Positions 26,511 to 36,201 of a DNA stretch of 64,000 nucleotides are shown one piece after another (the first letter of the stretch is position 1; every line of letters begins with the position of its first letter). The position numbers and the translations under genes were made by a program. The notes under the pieces were generated by a model. That model did not search any database, was not told where the DNA came from, and saw nothing but the letters and a program-made list of their open reading frames with translations. The stretch is from assembly GCA_002070115.1 (NCBI GenBank), contig MWCO01000004.1, positions 62,001 to 126,000 of the forward strand, given 5' to 3'. Source of the DNA: Deltaproteobacteria bacterium ADurb.Bin207 (GTDB taxonomy: Bacteria; Myxococcota_A; Polyangia; Polyangiales; Polyangiaceae).

Positions 26511-27437
26511 GTGCGCGAGTTATTCGCCGACGCGAAATTGGGACTGTCCATTGTGGAGATGGTGGGTCGGCAGGGAGACAGCGCGCAGGTCATTCACAAC
26601 CGCATTCAACGGGTCGGTTTGGCGCTCGCGGGCCATTTCCATGGCGTGGTTCCCTCTCGCGTGCAGGTTTGTGGCGAAACGGAAATCTCCTATCTGAAGA
26701 CCATGACATCGGAACAACGCTCCGCGGCTCTCGGAGCTTTCCTGGCCCTTCAGGTCTGCAGTGTCGTGGTCACCGGAGGTCTTCCGCTACCCGAGGAAAT
26801 GATCGAACAGGCCGAACGAAATCGTTGCCTTGTCGTGCGAATTTCCGAACGCACGGGCCATGTGATTCAGGCCATCGAAGGATATCTCGATGAGCGTTTG
26901 GCACCACGCATGCAGCTTCACGGTGTGCTCGTGGATGTTTTTGGCGTAGGCATGCTCCTGCTCGGGAAAAGCGGAATCGGAAAAAGTGAATGCGCGCTCG
27001 ACCTGGTACTACGCGGTCATCGCCTCGTCGCCGATGATTGGGTATTGTGCGACTTCCGGCATCCGGGCCATGTGTTTGGGGCTCCGGCCAGTCTTCTTCG
27101 TCATCTCATCGAGGTACGTGGGCTTGGCATTCTCAATGTGAAAACACTGTTCGGAGTCACGGCTGTCCGAGACCGAAAGCGCATCGACATCATTGTTCGA
27201 TTATGCTCTGCCACGGATGAACCGGAACAGGAGCGGCTAGGAATTGAAGACCGCTTTCATGAGTTGTTGGGCGTAAAAATTCGAGAAATCGCGCTTCCCG
27301 TCCGTGCGGGGAGGGACATGGCGGCCATCGTGGAAATCGCCGCCCGCGACGAGTTGTCTCGTCGGGCCGGGCATCATTCCGCCAAGGAGTTTTATGATAC
27401 GATTGAGCGCAGGCTTCAACACGAAGGTAATTCATGA
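26511..27437 (+). CDS. hprK: HPr kinase/phosphorylase
   Basis: Carries the Walker A GKSGIGKSE at about residues 150-158, and the HprK signature EVRGLGILNVKTLFG. The enzyme phosphorylates Ser in HPr with ATP and can remove it, tying PTS activity to energy state. The start is not obvious: GTG 26511 has GGAG ten bases before it and gives a normal 308-residue protein; an ATA at 26478 overlaps the ptsN stop but is a rare start. Its TGA overlaps the rapZ ATG by four bases. Confidence 0.9.
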   Translation: MRELFADAKLGLSIVEMVGRQGDSAQVIHNRIQRVGLALAGHFHGVVPSRVQVCGETEISYLKTMTSEQRSAALGAFLALQVCSVVVTGGLPLPEEMIEQAERNRCLVVRISERTGHVIQAIEGYLDERLAPRMQLHGVLVDVFGVGMLLLGKSGIGKSECALDLVLRGHRLVADDWVLCDFRHPGHVFGAPASLLRHLIEVRGLGILNVKTLFGVTAVRDRKRIDIIVRLCSATDEPEQERLGIEDRFHELLGVKIREIALPVRAGRDMAAIVEIAARDELSRRAGHHSAKEFYDTIERRLQHEGNS

Positions 27438-28450
27438 CCAACGATTCCTCTCGCGCTTCTGATTCGAACGGACAACTCGCTGACCCAAAGATTTTCGAGC
27501 GTATCGTCATTGTCAGCGGAATGTCTGGCGCGGGAAAATCGACGGCCTTGCATGCTCTGGAAGACCTCGGATACTTCTGTATCGACACGCTTCCCACCAC
27601 GGTGATCGAGCCGGTTTTGGAAGCTTGTCGAAACGCGTCGGTGAAGTGGATTGCTCTTGGAATCGACGTCCGTGTTCGGATGTTTCTCGAGCATTTCAGT
27701 TCCGCGCTCGATCTGATTCAAAGCACACCCAACGTCGATCTTTCGGTGTTATTTCTCGATGCCAGCGACCAGACGTTGCTAAGCCGCTTCAGTGCGACAC
27801 GTCGTCCTCATCCTCTATCCACCAATGTGCAAGGGCCGGATTGTGGAGCCATGGCCTTGTTGGACGGAATTACTTCCGAGCGCCAGCGGTTGGCGCGGGT
27901 TCGGGTTCGCGCAACCGATGTCATCGACACGACGGGAATGACGGTACATGACTTACGGCGTCGCGTCGTGGAGTTGCTCGGCGGTGAAACGTCGCGGGGG
28001 CGGATGCGGGTTCGGTTGTTGTCGTTCGGTTTCAAGTACGGGCCGCCGATTGATGCGGATTTGATGCTGGATGTCCGATTCTTACCCAATCCATATTTTG
28101 TCGAAGGTCTTCGGCAACAGACAGGATTGGATGAGCCGGTAGAGACGTATGTCATGGGTTTTCCAGATACCAAGGCATTTTTGGACCGAGCGCAGAGCCT
28201 CATTTCGTTTTGTATTCCGAGGTATGAACGCGAGGGGAAAGCCTATTTGACGATTGCGGTAGGTTGTACGGGCGGTCGACATCGGTCGGTGGCGACGGCG
28301 GTCGAATTGGCACGGAGACTGGAAGAAACGTTGGGAACGGCAATTGGCGTGGCTCATCGTGATATTCATCGCGACGTGTCTTCCGACCGGGCATCGGAAC
28401 CGGATATCATAGGAGGTGGAGTTCGCGGAATGGGCCGCGCGGTTCGATGA
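27434..28450 (+). CDS. rapZ: RapZ/YvcJ-family nucleotide-binding protein
   Basis: N-terminal P-loop IVSGMSGAGKSTALHAL followed by LGYFCIDTLP, and a C-terminal conserved block IAVGCTGGRHRSVATA, define the RapZ (YhbJ/YvcJ) family. In enterobacteria RapZ directs small-RNA decay that controls GlmS; in other bacteria the role is less clear. It is coupled by four-base overlaps to hprK and to ptsH. At 338 residues it is slightly longer than E. coli RapZ, with a basic C-terminal tail. Confidence 0.92.
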   Translation: MTNDSSRASDSNGQLADPKIFERIVIVSGMSGAGKSTALHALEDLGYFCIDTLPTTVIEPVLEACRNASVKWIALGIDVRVRMFLEHFSSALDLIQSTPNVDLSVLFLDASDQTLLSRFSATRRPHPLSTNVQGPDCGAMALLDGITSERQRLARVRVRATDVIDTTGMTVHDLRRRVVELLGGETSRGRMRVRLLSFGFKYGPPIDADLMLDVRFLPNPYFVEGLRQQTGLDEPVETYVMGFPDTKAFLDRAQSLISFCIPRYEREGKAYLTIAVGCTGGRHRSVATAVELARRLEETLGTAIGVAHRDIHRDVSSDRASEPDIIGGGVRGMGRAVR

Positions 28451-28734
28451 GCATACGAATGCAAGAAGCGCAAGCCAAGTTCGAGATCATCAATGAGTTG
28501 GGGCTTCACGCTCGTGCGGCCACGAAGCTCGTTCAACTTGCCGCGCGATTCCCTTGTGAGATTGAGATTACGCGCGACGGTCAGCGCGCCAATGCAAAGA
28601 GCGTCATGGGGGTATTGCTCTTATGCGGCGTCAAAGGCGTGGTGCTTGATGTGGTGGCGCGGGGCGAACGTGCTCACGATGCGGTGGAAGCGATTGGTGT
28701 ATTGATTGCTGACCGATTTGGGGAATCCCAATGA
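28447..28734 (+). CDS. ptsH: HPr phosphocarrier protein
   Basis: HPr accepts phosphate from enzyme I on a histidine and passes it to EIIA. Here the active histidine is H21 in GLHARAATKL and the regulatory serine is S52 in NAKSVMGVLLL, 31 residues apart, the same spacing as H15/S46 in other HPr proteins. The serine fits regulation by HprK encoded just upstream. The gene overlaps both rapZ and ptsI by four bases. Confidence 0.95.
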   Translation: MSIRMQEAQAKFEIINELGLHARAATKLVQLAARFPCEIEITRDGQRANAKSVMGVLLLCGVKGVVLDVVARGERAHDAVEAIGVLIADRFGESQ

Positions 28735-30533
28735 ACAGCGAGCGACCGAGCGCGTATCCGGGCGCTTCGGTCACACTTCGCGGGCTTTGCGGTTCTCCTG
28801 GGATCTCCATGGGTCCCGCGATTGTATGGAGTCGAGCGGCACCTCGTCGCCATTGGCGACGGGTTGATCAGCACGAGGTGGAGTTCGAGATTCAGCGATT
28901 CCACGATGCTGTGCGTGATGGATCGGAACGGATTCGTACCGTCATTGCCGCGGCCAGTCCGCGAGCGAGGGCAGAGACAGCCATTCTTGACGCGTATTTG
29001 CTCATGCTTGGCGATCTCGCGTTGCGGCAAGATGTGGAACAAAAAATCCGATTCGAGCGAAAGAGCTGCGAATGGGCGGTTTCGGCAACGATACAGAGCT
29101 ATGCCAAGCAGCTAGAGGAAACCGCGGATCCGTACCTACGCGAGCGTCGACACGACGTTGAGTTCATTGGAGACCTTTTGCTTCGCGCGCTGGGCGGTGG
29201 ACGCGAAGAGCGTCCCGGTATCGAGATTGACCGGCCGAGTATTCTGGTGGCTCACGATTTGTCGCCAGCCGACATGGCGGCTTTTAACCATGAGTTCGTT
29301 CTTGGCATTGCCACCGAAAGGGGCACGCGAATCGGTCACACCGCGATCATCGCCCGTGCTCTCGAAATTCCGGCGATTGTAGGAACCGTCGAGTTGCTGA
29401 ACAACGTCAACCAGGGAGATGAGGTCATCATCGACGGGTTCCGTGCTCGTGTCATTGTTCGACCGACCAAAGAACAATCCGAACGCGCGGTTCAGCAAGC
29501 CCAATGGCATCGCAAGCGAAAGGATCGACTCAAACAATCGGTGGCGCTGCCGGTAGCGATGGCGTGCGGCACTCCCATCACGGTTCGCGCCAATGTCGAG
29601 CTTGCCGCGGAAGTCCCCCTTGCCATCCATCGAGGCGCCCAGGGAGTGGGATTGGTCCGTACCGAGTTTCTTTTCATTGATCGATCGTCGTTACCCTCGG
29701 AACAAGAGCAATACGAGACGTATCGGGAGATTGTGCAGTCCGCGGCTCCACAGATGGTGACTTTGCGAACCTTCGATATCGGAGGTGACAAATTCGTATC
29801 GTCGTTGTGTATGCCTCCTGAACTCAATCCTGCGCTTGGTTTGCGAGCCATTCGACTTGGCTTATTTCATCCGGAGATCCTTGAAACGCAGCTTACGGCC
29901 ATGGTTCGTGCCAGCGCTCACGGACCCGTACGAATTCTGTTGCCCATGGTTTCTTGCCTTTCGGAGCTTCGCGACGTCAAGCAGTTGCTTCGGAGTGTCA
30001 TCGAAACGGTGGATCGTGATGGGCATGCTCGAGCCGAAGAAATCCCGTTGGGTGTCATGGTGGAAGTACCGTCGGCGGTGGTTCTTGCTGACCGTTTTGC
30101 CGAGGAATCGGATTTTTTGAGTTTGGGGACCAACGATCTCATTCAATATGTATTCGCGGTGGATCGGACGAATCGTTCTCTGGCATATTTGGCAAGCGCA
30201 TTTGATCCATCGATATTGCGTTTGGTTCGAGCCGCTTCCCAAGCTGCTTTACGGCACGACAAGCCATTGTCGGTTTGCGGCGAGATGGCGTCCGATCCCC
30301 TTGGAGCGATCCTGTTGGTTGGTTTGGGAATACGCGAGCTATCGATGGAGGGCGGTGCGGTGGCGGAAATCAAAGAATGCCTTCGTCGTGTATTTCATCA
30401 AGAAGCCGAGCAAGTCGCGTTGGATTGCATGAACCTGGATACGGCGGAGCAAGTGGAACAGCACGTAGCGCGTTCCTTTGCGCCACGTCTCGCGGATTTG
30501 TTGCAAGGCGATTACATAAGCGACAAGGCATGA
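28731..30533 (+). CDS. ptsI: Phosphoenolpyruvate-protein phosphotransferase (enzyme I)
   Basis: Enzyme I takes phosphate from PEP and passes it to HPr. The protein has the N-terminal GSPGISMGPA, the phospho-histidine at H203 in RIGHTAIIARA, RTEFLFIDR, the PEP-binding region GTNDLIQY and the C-terminal catalytic cysteine in CGEMASDP. The residues before the histidine are IGH instead of the usual TSH, a small deviation. No GAF domain is present, so this is plain PtsI rather than PtsP. It is the last gene of the coupled cluster, and no sugar-specific EII permease follows. Confidence 0.94.
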   Translation: MNSERPSAYPGASVTLRGLCGSPGISMGPAIVWSRAAPRRHWRRVDQHEVEFEIQRFHDAVRDGSERIRTVIAAASPRARAETAILDAYLLMLGDLALRQDVEQKIRFERKSCEWAVSATIQSYAKQLEETADPYLRERRHDVEFIGDLLLRALGGGREERPGIEIDRPSILVAHDLSPADMAAFNHEFVLGIATERGTRIGHTAIIARALEIPAIVGTVELLNNVNQGDEVIIDGFRARVIVRPTKEQSERAVQQAQWHRKRKDRLKQSVALPVAMACGTPITVRANVELAAEVPLAIHRGAQGVGLVRTEFLFIDRSSLPSEQEQYETYREIVQSAAPQMVTLRTFDIGGDKFVSSLCMPPELNPALGLRAIRLGLFHPEILETQLTAMVRASAHGPVRILLPMVSCLSELRDVKQLLRSVIETVDRDGHARAEEIPLGVMVEVPSAVVLADRFAEESDFLSLGTNDLIQYVFAVDRTNRSLAYLASAFDPSILRLVRAASQAALRHDKPLSVCGEMASDPLGAILLVGLGIRELSMEGGAVAEIKECLRRVFHQEAEQVALDCMNLDTAEQVEQHVARSFAPRLADLLQGDYISDKA

Positions 30534-30543
30534 AGCGCGTGAA

Positions 30544-31335
30544 TCATTGACGACGGCCCTGCCAGACTTGGAAGTGGAACGTCCCTGCCCCGCGCGCCAC
30601 CGAAACTACGAATTTATAATGACCGGCGGAGCTTGGGCAGAATGCGCTTTCGGGACCAAGGATCGGGGCAGAGTCCGAATATGTATCACGCAACAGGATA
30701 TTTCCTTCGGAGTCCGCAATGGCGGCATCCAAGTCATCAATGCCGCTATCGCCGACAGCAATGAACCGGTAACAGCGGTCCGCGCGCAACTCGATACCGT
30801 ACACGTCGACATCGTCGCTTTCCCGTTGGCTATCTGATCTGACACTCGAAAACGGGATCATTCCGCAGGGAGCGCCACAACGTTCACCGAGTGCGATGAC
30901 ATCGCGTTCCGAATGGCCGGTGACGCTAAAGCCTTTGTAGCATTCGTCGAAGGCAACGCGCTGCGTGGGAAAGCCGGAACCACTGGAGGAGGCGCCATCT
31001 TTTTCCTGCAATCGCACGAGACCTTCCGTTGCTTTTGCACCGCGTGTGACGGCATCTTCTTCTTGTGCAGCGGGGGAGGTGGCGCGCGTTGCGGATTGCT
31101 CCAGGTGTTCTTTGGCGTAGGCTCTCTCCGCCGAGGAGGCGACATCACCGTAGCGGTCCAAGAAAGCCTGCCAACACCCTTTGGCTTCCCCGTACTTTTC
31201 CTGGTCGACACATCGGTTGAATTCGGATTCTACCGTGCCGCGCCCGGCGTTTTCCGGCGGCGGTTTGGGTCCGCAAGCAACGAAGCCCACCGCGGCAAAC
31301 GTCCAAACACAAGCCCGAACGAAACGACCGGTCAT
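30544..31335 (-). CDS. Lipoprotein, paralogue of the adjacent upstream gene
   Basis: The signal peptide ends in lipobox GFVACG. After an Ala/Glu-rich linker with several short repeats, the C-terminal 130 residues contain ERCGAPCGM, CYRFIAVGDSGIDDLD and AFCPSSAGHYKFVVSVA, which align residue by residue with the end of the protein encoded at 31365-32591. The domain has six or so cysteines. Function is unknown; both genes lie in one minus-strand unit, 29 bp apart. It converges on ptsI, with 10 bp between stops. Confidence 0.78.
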   Translation of the reverse strand: MTGRFVRACVWTFAAVGFVACGPKPPPENAGRGTVESEFNRCVDQEKYGEAKGCWQAFLDRYGDVASSAERAYAKEHLEQSATRATSPAAQEEDAVTRGAKATEGLVRLQEKDGASSSGSGFPTQRVAFDECYKGFSVTGHSERDVIALGERCGAPCGMIPFSSVRSDSQRESDDVDVYGIELRADRCYRFIAVGDSGIDDLDAAIADSEGNILLRDTYSDSAPILGPESAFCPSSAGHYKFVVSVARGAGTFHFQVWQGRRQ

Positions 31336-31364
31336 GGTTGTTTCCCCTTCCTACCTTACTTTTT

Positions 31365-32591
31365 CTAACGGTTGACTTTCCAAAGCTGAACAGCGTAAGT
31401 CCCCGATCCTTTGGCGACCGAGACAAGCAGTTTATGCCGTCCTCCCTGTCGTACACAGAAGGGACCATTGGGATTGAGAATGGGGAAAGCATCATCGAGG
31501 ATATCCTTGGAAACCCATTCACCAGCGGGGTCTTTGAGACCCGTGTCGAGATCTTCGATCCCACGTCCACCGACCGCGAAGATGCGATAACACGAGCCAG
31601 CTTCCACATCGACGCCGTACTCATGCATGGGCTGACCAGCGGATAGCGAATCGATGATGGCGCCACCCACGGGGGACATACCCATGGGGGCTCCGCAGCG
31701 CTGGACAATGGCAGCGAGATCGGTGGGGGCATCCCGTGTCAAATCGATACCCACGTAGCAGTTTTCGTGAGTCATCCCGCCCGCGGAACGGTCGGTGGAT
31801 ACGGGTGTTGGCATGACACTGGGAGAAGGGGCTGGGTCATCCCCGCGCGATGAGGGAGCCGGTTTTGGGACGCGTTGAGAGCCAATCGGAACCATCAAAA
31901 TTTCAAGAGGCATCTGACAGTTCTTAGGGGGCGCATCGGTCGTGGCAGTCGCGCAGGCGTCCAGATCACCCATGCCGACATTGTGTTGACTCATATCGCT
32001 GTGACGCCCTCCGACGGAAGGCCCGGTCGTGCTTACTTCCGCACCACCGCCTTTGTCGGTGAGTTCGGAGACTCTGTAAGCGCCCACACTGATCGTCTGA
32101 ACGAAATGGGTGGCTTCCCCACAAGCTCCTTCATCGGAGATCGAGAAATCGTTGACGAGTTCGAACGAACCTGCTGTTGCAAAACGCACGCGCAATCGTT
32201 TTCCTTGAGAAAGATACGTGGAGAAGCTCGCGACGCTCAGAGGCAGCTTCGTTTGAAGGTCGGTTGCGTTTTCGATATACAGTTCCTCCACGGTATTGTC
32301 CGCGGGCACGTATCGATAGGTAGCGTCGGTGGGGCAATCGACCCAATAGACCTGGTCCGGTTTGTCGGGATCGTATTTCGCCAGAAATACTTTGCCGTGA
32401 AAGTTGAGCGATGAGCGCATGTGTCGGATTTCGCTTGGCGAATATCCAAAAAGGCGGAAAGACACGCGGTTCGATCCGCTTGATTTGGGGACGACGGGAT
32501 CGAGGGTTGGCCCGCAACCCATCACCGGCAACACCCCAAGGATTATGGATCCTACGATGAAAGCAACCCCCACACGGGAACGTTTCAGCAT
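31365..32591 (-). CDS. Lipoprotein with C-terminal domain shared with its neighbour
   Basis: The start at 32591 gives a signal peptide with lipobox PVMGC; a longer frame runs to 32666. A domain of about 200 residues follows (SFRLFGYSPSEIRHM), then a Pro/Ser linker and a C-terminal domain containing VQRCGAPMGM, CYRIFAVGGRGIEDLDTG and GGRHKLLVSVAKGSGTY. That domain matches the downstream lipoprotein, so the two are paralogues by duplication of the end module. I do not recognise the family; an envelope-associated role is inferred. Confidence 0.75.
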   Translation of the reverse strand: MLKRSRVGVAFIVGSIILGVLPVMGCGPTLDPVVPKSSGSNRVSFRLFGYSPSEIRHMRSSLNFHGKVFLAKYDPDKPDQVYWVDCPTDATYRYVPADNTVEELYIENATDLQTKLPLSVASFSTYLSQGKRLRVRFATAGSFELVNDFSISDEGACGEATHFVQTISVGAYRVSELTDKGGGAEVSTTGPSVGGRHSDMSQHNVGMGDLDACATATTDAPPKNCQMPLEILMVPIGSQRVPKPAPSSRGDDPAPSPSVMPTPVSTDRSAGGMTHENCYVGIDLTRDAPTDLAAIVQRCGAPMGMSPVGGAIIDSLSAGQPMHEYGVDVEAGSCYRIFAVGGRGIEDLDTGLKDPAGEWVSKDILDDAFPILNPNGPFCVRQGGRHKLLVSVAKGSGTYAVQLWKVNR

Positions 32592-32790
32592 GGCGTGGAT
32601 CATGGTGCGAACGGCCCGGCTAACGCAAGTGTTCAACGGGGTGGTACAGAAAAAACGCTCGTACACTACCCTACTACAAGGCGATGGGTGATATCTCTGG
32701 TTTCGATTCCCGACTTTTCATGTGCAGACACGATAAGTCCGGCATGCATTCATCACGGAATCACTGCACCATTGCCTTGTTGGCGCAAAA

Positions 32791-35211
32791 TCAATCGACC
32801 AACACATCGCTGGGAAGCGATGCCGTGAGGTAAGAGAGCAACCTCAACGCGAATTCTTTTCGTCGTTGGTCTTTTTCCACAGCTCCTACGCACGCTGGGC
32901 ACCCTTCCCCACACGGGCAACCTTTCATCAGCAATAGGGCGCGTTGCAACAATTCCTCGGCGCGCTCGTAGATTCTCTCTGCCAGCCCAACACCACCGGG
33001 AACGTGGTCAAATAGAAACACGGTGGGGTCGAAGCCTGGACGGGGCCCTTGTCCTTGTCGGCTCGGCACGTCTTGTTCGGTTCCTTGGTCTCCGAGCGTT
33101 TGGCCCAGATCGCTAGGTTCACATAATAGCGCAAGGCAGGATACCGTCTCGAGCGCTCGCCCGATTCCGCGCGCAGCTTCGATCAGTTCCGCAGGTGCCA
33201 TCGATATCGCGGCACACAGCGGTTCAGGAAAAGTAAGCAAAAACGAGGTGGTATGCATCTGGATATCCGGCAGATGCACATCACCAAAGCCTACGTTTTC
33301 ATGGGTGTAGTATTTGATTTTTTTGTAGCCCACCACCTTTTCGATCACACTCACCTCCCCCCAAGCGCACATGGCTCGTCCGAGTGATCGTGTGGCTTCG
33401 AGTTCAATCACATTCACCCATCGGTAGGTCATGGCATCCGTGTAATAGTCAGGGATGACCTTTCGAACGAACGCCTTGTGGTTTTCGAAGTCCAAGCGTT
33501 CCACCTGGTACTGCTCTCCGTCGTGTTGGTAAATCGCTTGTTCATGCAACATCGTGTGGCTTGCACGCCAATCGAGTTCGGCGATCGTGCGTCCATGTTC
33601 CTCATCGACGATCACGAAATTGTCCCATCCGATGCTTCGAAGCGATACGTGATTGGCAGGATACGCGTCCGTGGACCAATGGAATCTCCCCGCGGACTCG
33701 TGCAACACACCATGACGAGCAAGAAATAGAAGTGCCTCGCGCGTGTGGATCCCATCGAGGCCGGCATATCGTTCTTTCTCGGAACTATCCGTTTCGGGAC
33801 AAACGAAAGGTATTTCGAAAGCAGCGCATTTAAGGTGTTGAATCAAGATTTCCACGTTGTCCGGGTCGATGCGTGCTTCTTCCGCGGAGGCGCCCAACAA
33901 GAATTCCGGGTCCCGTGCCAAGTACTGATCCAGCGGATCGCTTCTGCCCACGAGAAGGGCCACGGACAATTCATTTCTGCGTCCCGCGCGACCAAACCGC
34001 TGCCAGGTTGCTGCCACCGAGCCGGGATATCCCGCGCAGACCACCGCTTGAAGCTCCCCAACATCGATACCTAGCTCCAACGCATTTGTCGCCACCACGC
34101 ATCGGATGACTCCCTCGCGAAGCCCTTGCTCGATGGCGCGACGATCCGCGGGGAGGTAGCCTCCTCGATACGCCATGATCGCGTCTTTCGGCACTTCCCC
34201 GGCAAGTCGATCTCGCAAATACTTGAGCATGAGTTCGACCGAATTGCGGGATTGGCCGAAAACGAGGGTCGACACGTTTGCCCGCAGCAGGTCGGCAGTC
34301 AATCGAACCGCTGATTTGAGGTACGAAGCGCGAATGCCAAGCTCCGCGTTGACGACCGGAGGGTTGTAAAAAAAGAAACGCCGAGGTCCTTTCGCGGCTC
34401 CCGAGCGGTCGAGAAGAGCCACGTCTGATTCCGCCACGTTCGTGAGCCTGGCGGCATGCGCGCGCGGATTGCCTATGGTGGCGGTCGCGCATAAGAAAAC
34501 TGGATCGGAACCGTGGAATTGCGCGATACGACGCAATCTCGCGATGACGTGAGCCATGTGGGAACCAAAAACGCCTCGATAGGTATGAAGTTCATCGATG
34601 ATGACGTAGCGAAGGGCCTGAAAGGTTTTCGCCCAATTCGCGTGGTGCGGAAGGATGCCCGTATGCAGCATATCGGGATTGGTCAAAATGATGGGGGAAC
34701 GTTCTCGCGCTACTCGACGAGCATCCCCAGGCGTATCGCCGTCATAAACTATCGCGGGGATCGATAGTTGCGCATCGGAGATGAGCCCGTGCAAACTGCT
34801 TTCTTGATCTCGCGACAGCGCTTTGGTGGGAAAGACGTACATCGCGCGGGCGGACGGATTCTCTACGATGGCCTGCAAGACTGGCAGATGAAAGCACAGG
34901 CTTTTTCCCGAGGCGGTGGGCGTTGCCACCACGATGCATCGGGGACCGGCAGGGTTCTGGGCTTCGGGGTCCGGCAAGCCGCGGGCGAGGGCAAATGCCC
35001 CTGCCTGGTGGGTATATAGCTGGACAATCGAACGTTTGGCGAGGGCCTGACGCAAGCAAGGTGCGAGGTCTTCCGGCAAATCGACCGTTTGCGCCTGGCT
35101 GGGAGCAAACGAGCGTTCCGCTGCAAAACAGGGTTGAATGATGCGCGATGCCAGCCAGTCTTCGATGACGCAAGCAAGCCCTTCGCGTGATTTCCAGGGA
35201 GGATGTGGCAT
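32791..35211 (-). CDS. DEAD/DEAH-box helicase with DUF1998 (MrfA-like)
   Basis: An 806-residue SF2 helicase: Walker A TPTASGKSLCF, DExH motif IIDELHTYRG, and helicase C motif with YPGSVAATWQRFGRAGR. The C-terminal DUF1998 region ends with a cysteine cluster CPCGEGCPAC, four ligands for Zn as in MrfA/Hrq1-type proteins that act in crosslink repair. The start is ATG 35211. It is divergent to lspA, with 161 bp between the likely starts. DNA-repair use is inferred from MrfA. Confidence 0.86.
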   Translation of the reverse strand: MPHPPWKSREGLACVIEDWLASRIIQPCFAAERSFAPSQAQTVDLPEDLAPCLRQALAKRSIVQLYTHQAGAFALARGLPDPEAQNPAGPRCIVVATPTASGKSLCFHLPVLQAIVENPSARAMYVFPTKALSRDQESSLHGLISDAQLSIPAIVYDGDTPGDARRVARERSPIILTNPDMLHTGILPHHANWAKTFQALRYVIIDELHTYRGVFGSHMAHVIARLRRIAQFHGSDPVFLCATATIGNPRAHAARLTNVAESDVALLDRSGAAKGPRRFFFYNPPVVNAELGIRASYLKSAVRLTADLLRANVSTLVFGQSRNSVELMLKYLRDRLAGEVPKDAIMAYRGGYLPADRRAIEQGLREGVIRCVVATNALELGIDVGELQAVVCAGYPGSVAATWQRFGRAGRRNELSVALLVGRSDPLDQYLARDPEFLLGASAEEARIDPDNVEILIQHLKCAAFEIPFVCPETDSSEKERYAGLDGIHTREALLFLARHGVLHESAGRFHWSTDAYPANHVSLRSIGWDNFVIVDEEHGRTIAELDWRASHTMLHEQAIYQHDGEQYQVERLDFENHKAFVRKVIPDYYTDAMTYRWVNVIELEATRSLGRAMCAWGEVSVIEKVVGYKKIKYYTHENVGFGDVHLPDIQMHTTSFLLTFPEPLCAAISMAPAELIEAARGIGRALETVSCLALLCEPSDLGQTLGDQGTEQDVPSRQGQGPRPGFDPTVFLFDHVPGGVGLAERIYERAEELLQRALLLMKGCPCGEGCPACVGAVEKDQRRKEFALRLLSYLTASLPSDVLVD

Positions 35212-35372
35212 GGTGGTTCTCAGCGTCGCGGCCAGGGATCTCAGAGATATCTCAACCGATTAACCTAGACAAGCGTTCCGTATTGATGTCCTCTGCGATG
35301 CTACCGCTTTGCAATCCTGGCGTTGCCACGCAGATTATCGTAAACCATGCCTTCCGCATCGCGACCCTATCC

Positions 35373-36197
35373 ATGAACCGACGTCCTGAACACGAGCCGC
35401 CCGTGGAGAGCGAATCCCTCACCCCTGAAGTCCGGGAGGTACCTAACCCTCCCGTCTCCCAAGACACACCCACGCCTTCGGTATCCGTGACGCAAGACCG
35501 ACCCAAGCCATCCTATGTATTGCTTGGGATCGTGTCGACGGTGGCCCTTGCGCTGGATTTGGGAACCAAGTGGTGGGCGTTGCATACCCTCGAGAAACCC
35601 CTAGCTCATGGGGAAGGCATCCCAGCTCCCATCCAGATCAACTCTTGGCTTACCTTCGTGTTGGCCCGTAATCGAGGCGGTGCCTGGGGCTTGTTGCAGA
35701 CCGCCAACGAGGAGATTCGTAAGCCTTTTTTCCTCGTCATCTCCTTGGTGGCCATCGGCTTCATCGTCTATCTTTTCCGAAGAGTTCATCCCAAACAACA
35801 TGCTCTCAAGTGGGGATTGCCTCTCGTTTTGGGAGGTGCCATCGGAAATCTCGTAGACCGCATTCGCTATGGTTGGGTCATCGATTTCATCGACTACAGA
35901 GCATCCTGGGTTCGCTGGCTCAACGAACGCATTGCTTCCCTATCGCCAACCCATGGCATCACGGACCATTGGCCAACCTTCAACATCGCTGATGTGGCGA
36001 TCTGCGTGGGTGTTGGTTTGATGGCCATCGATATGTTCACCAGCCGCGCGCACCATCACCGGCGCGACACGACAAAAGTCGTATCTCTCCAACCGGAACA
36101 GGGTTCTGCGGTGGAGCCGAATTCGCCAGCGGCATCGTCGAATCCGCCGCCCTCCGATCCCACTTCTTCCGGGCTCGCTGGGCAATCGAAGGTTTGA
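35373..36197 (+). CDS. lspA: Lipoprotein signal peptidase (signal peptidase II)
   Basis: The enzyme cleaves signal peptides of prolipoproteins at the lipobox. Both catalytic aspartates are present: D162 in GNLVDR and D207 in NIADVA, inside four membrane segments. The protein is longer than the usual 160-200 residues: a Pro/Glu-rich cytoplasmic N-terminus of about 45 residues and a Pro/Ser-rich C-terminal tail of about 60 residues flank the core. ATG 35373 was chosen because upstream frame sequence is not conserved. It is followed by lgt after four bases. Confidence 0.9.
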   Translation: MNRRPEHEPPVESESLTPEVREVPNPPVSQDTPTPSVSVTQDRPKPSYVLLGIVSTVALALDLGTKWWALHTLEKPLAHGEGIPAPIQINSWLTFVLARNRGGAWGLLQTANEEIRKPFFLVISLVAIGFIVYLFRRVHPKQHALKWGLPLVLGGAIGNLVDRIRYGWVIDFIDYRASWVRWLNERIASLSPTHGITDHWPTFNIADVAICVGVGLMAIDMFTSRAHHHRRDTTKVVSLQPEQGSAVEPNSPAASSNPPPSDPTSSGLAGQSKV

Positions 36198-36201
36198 GGG
36201 C

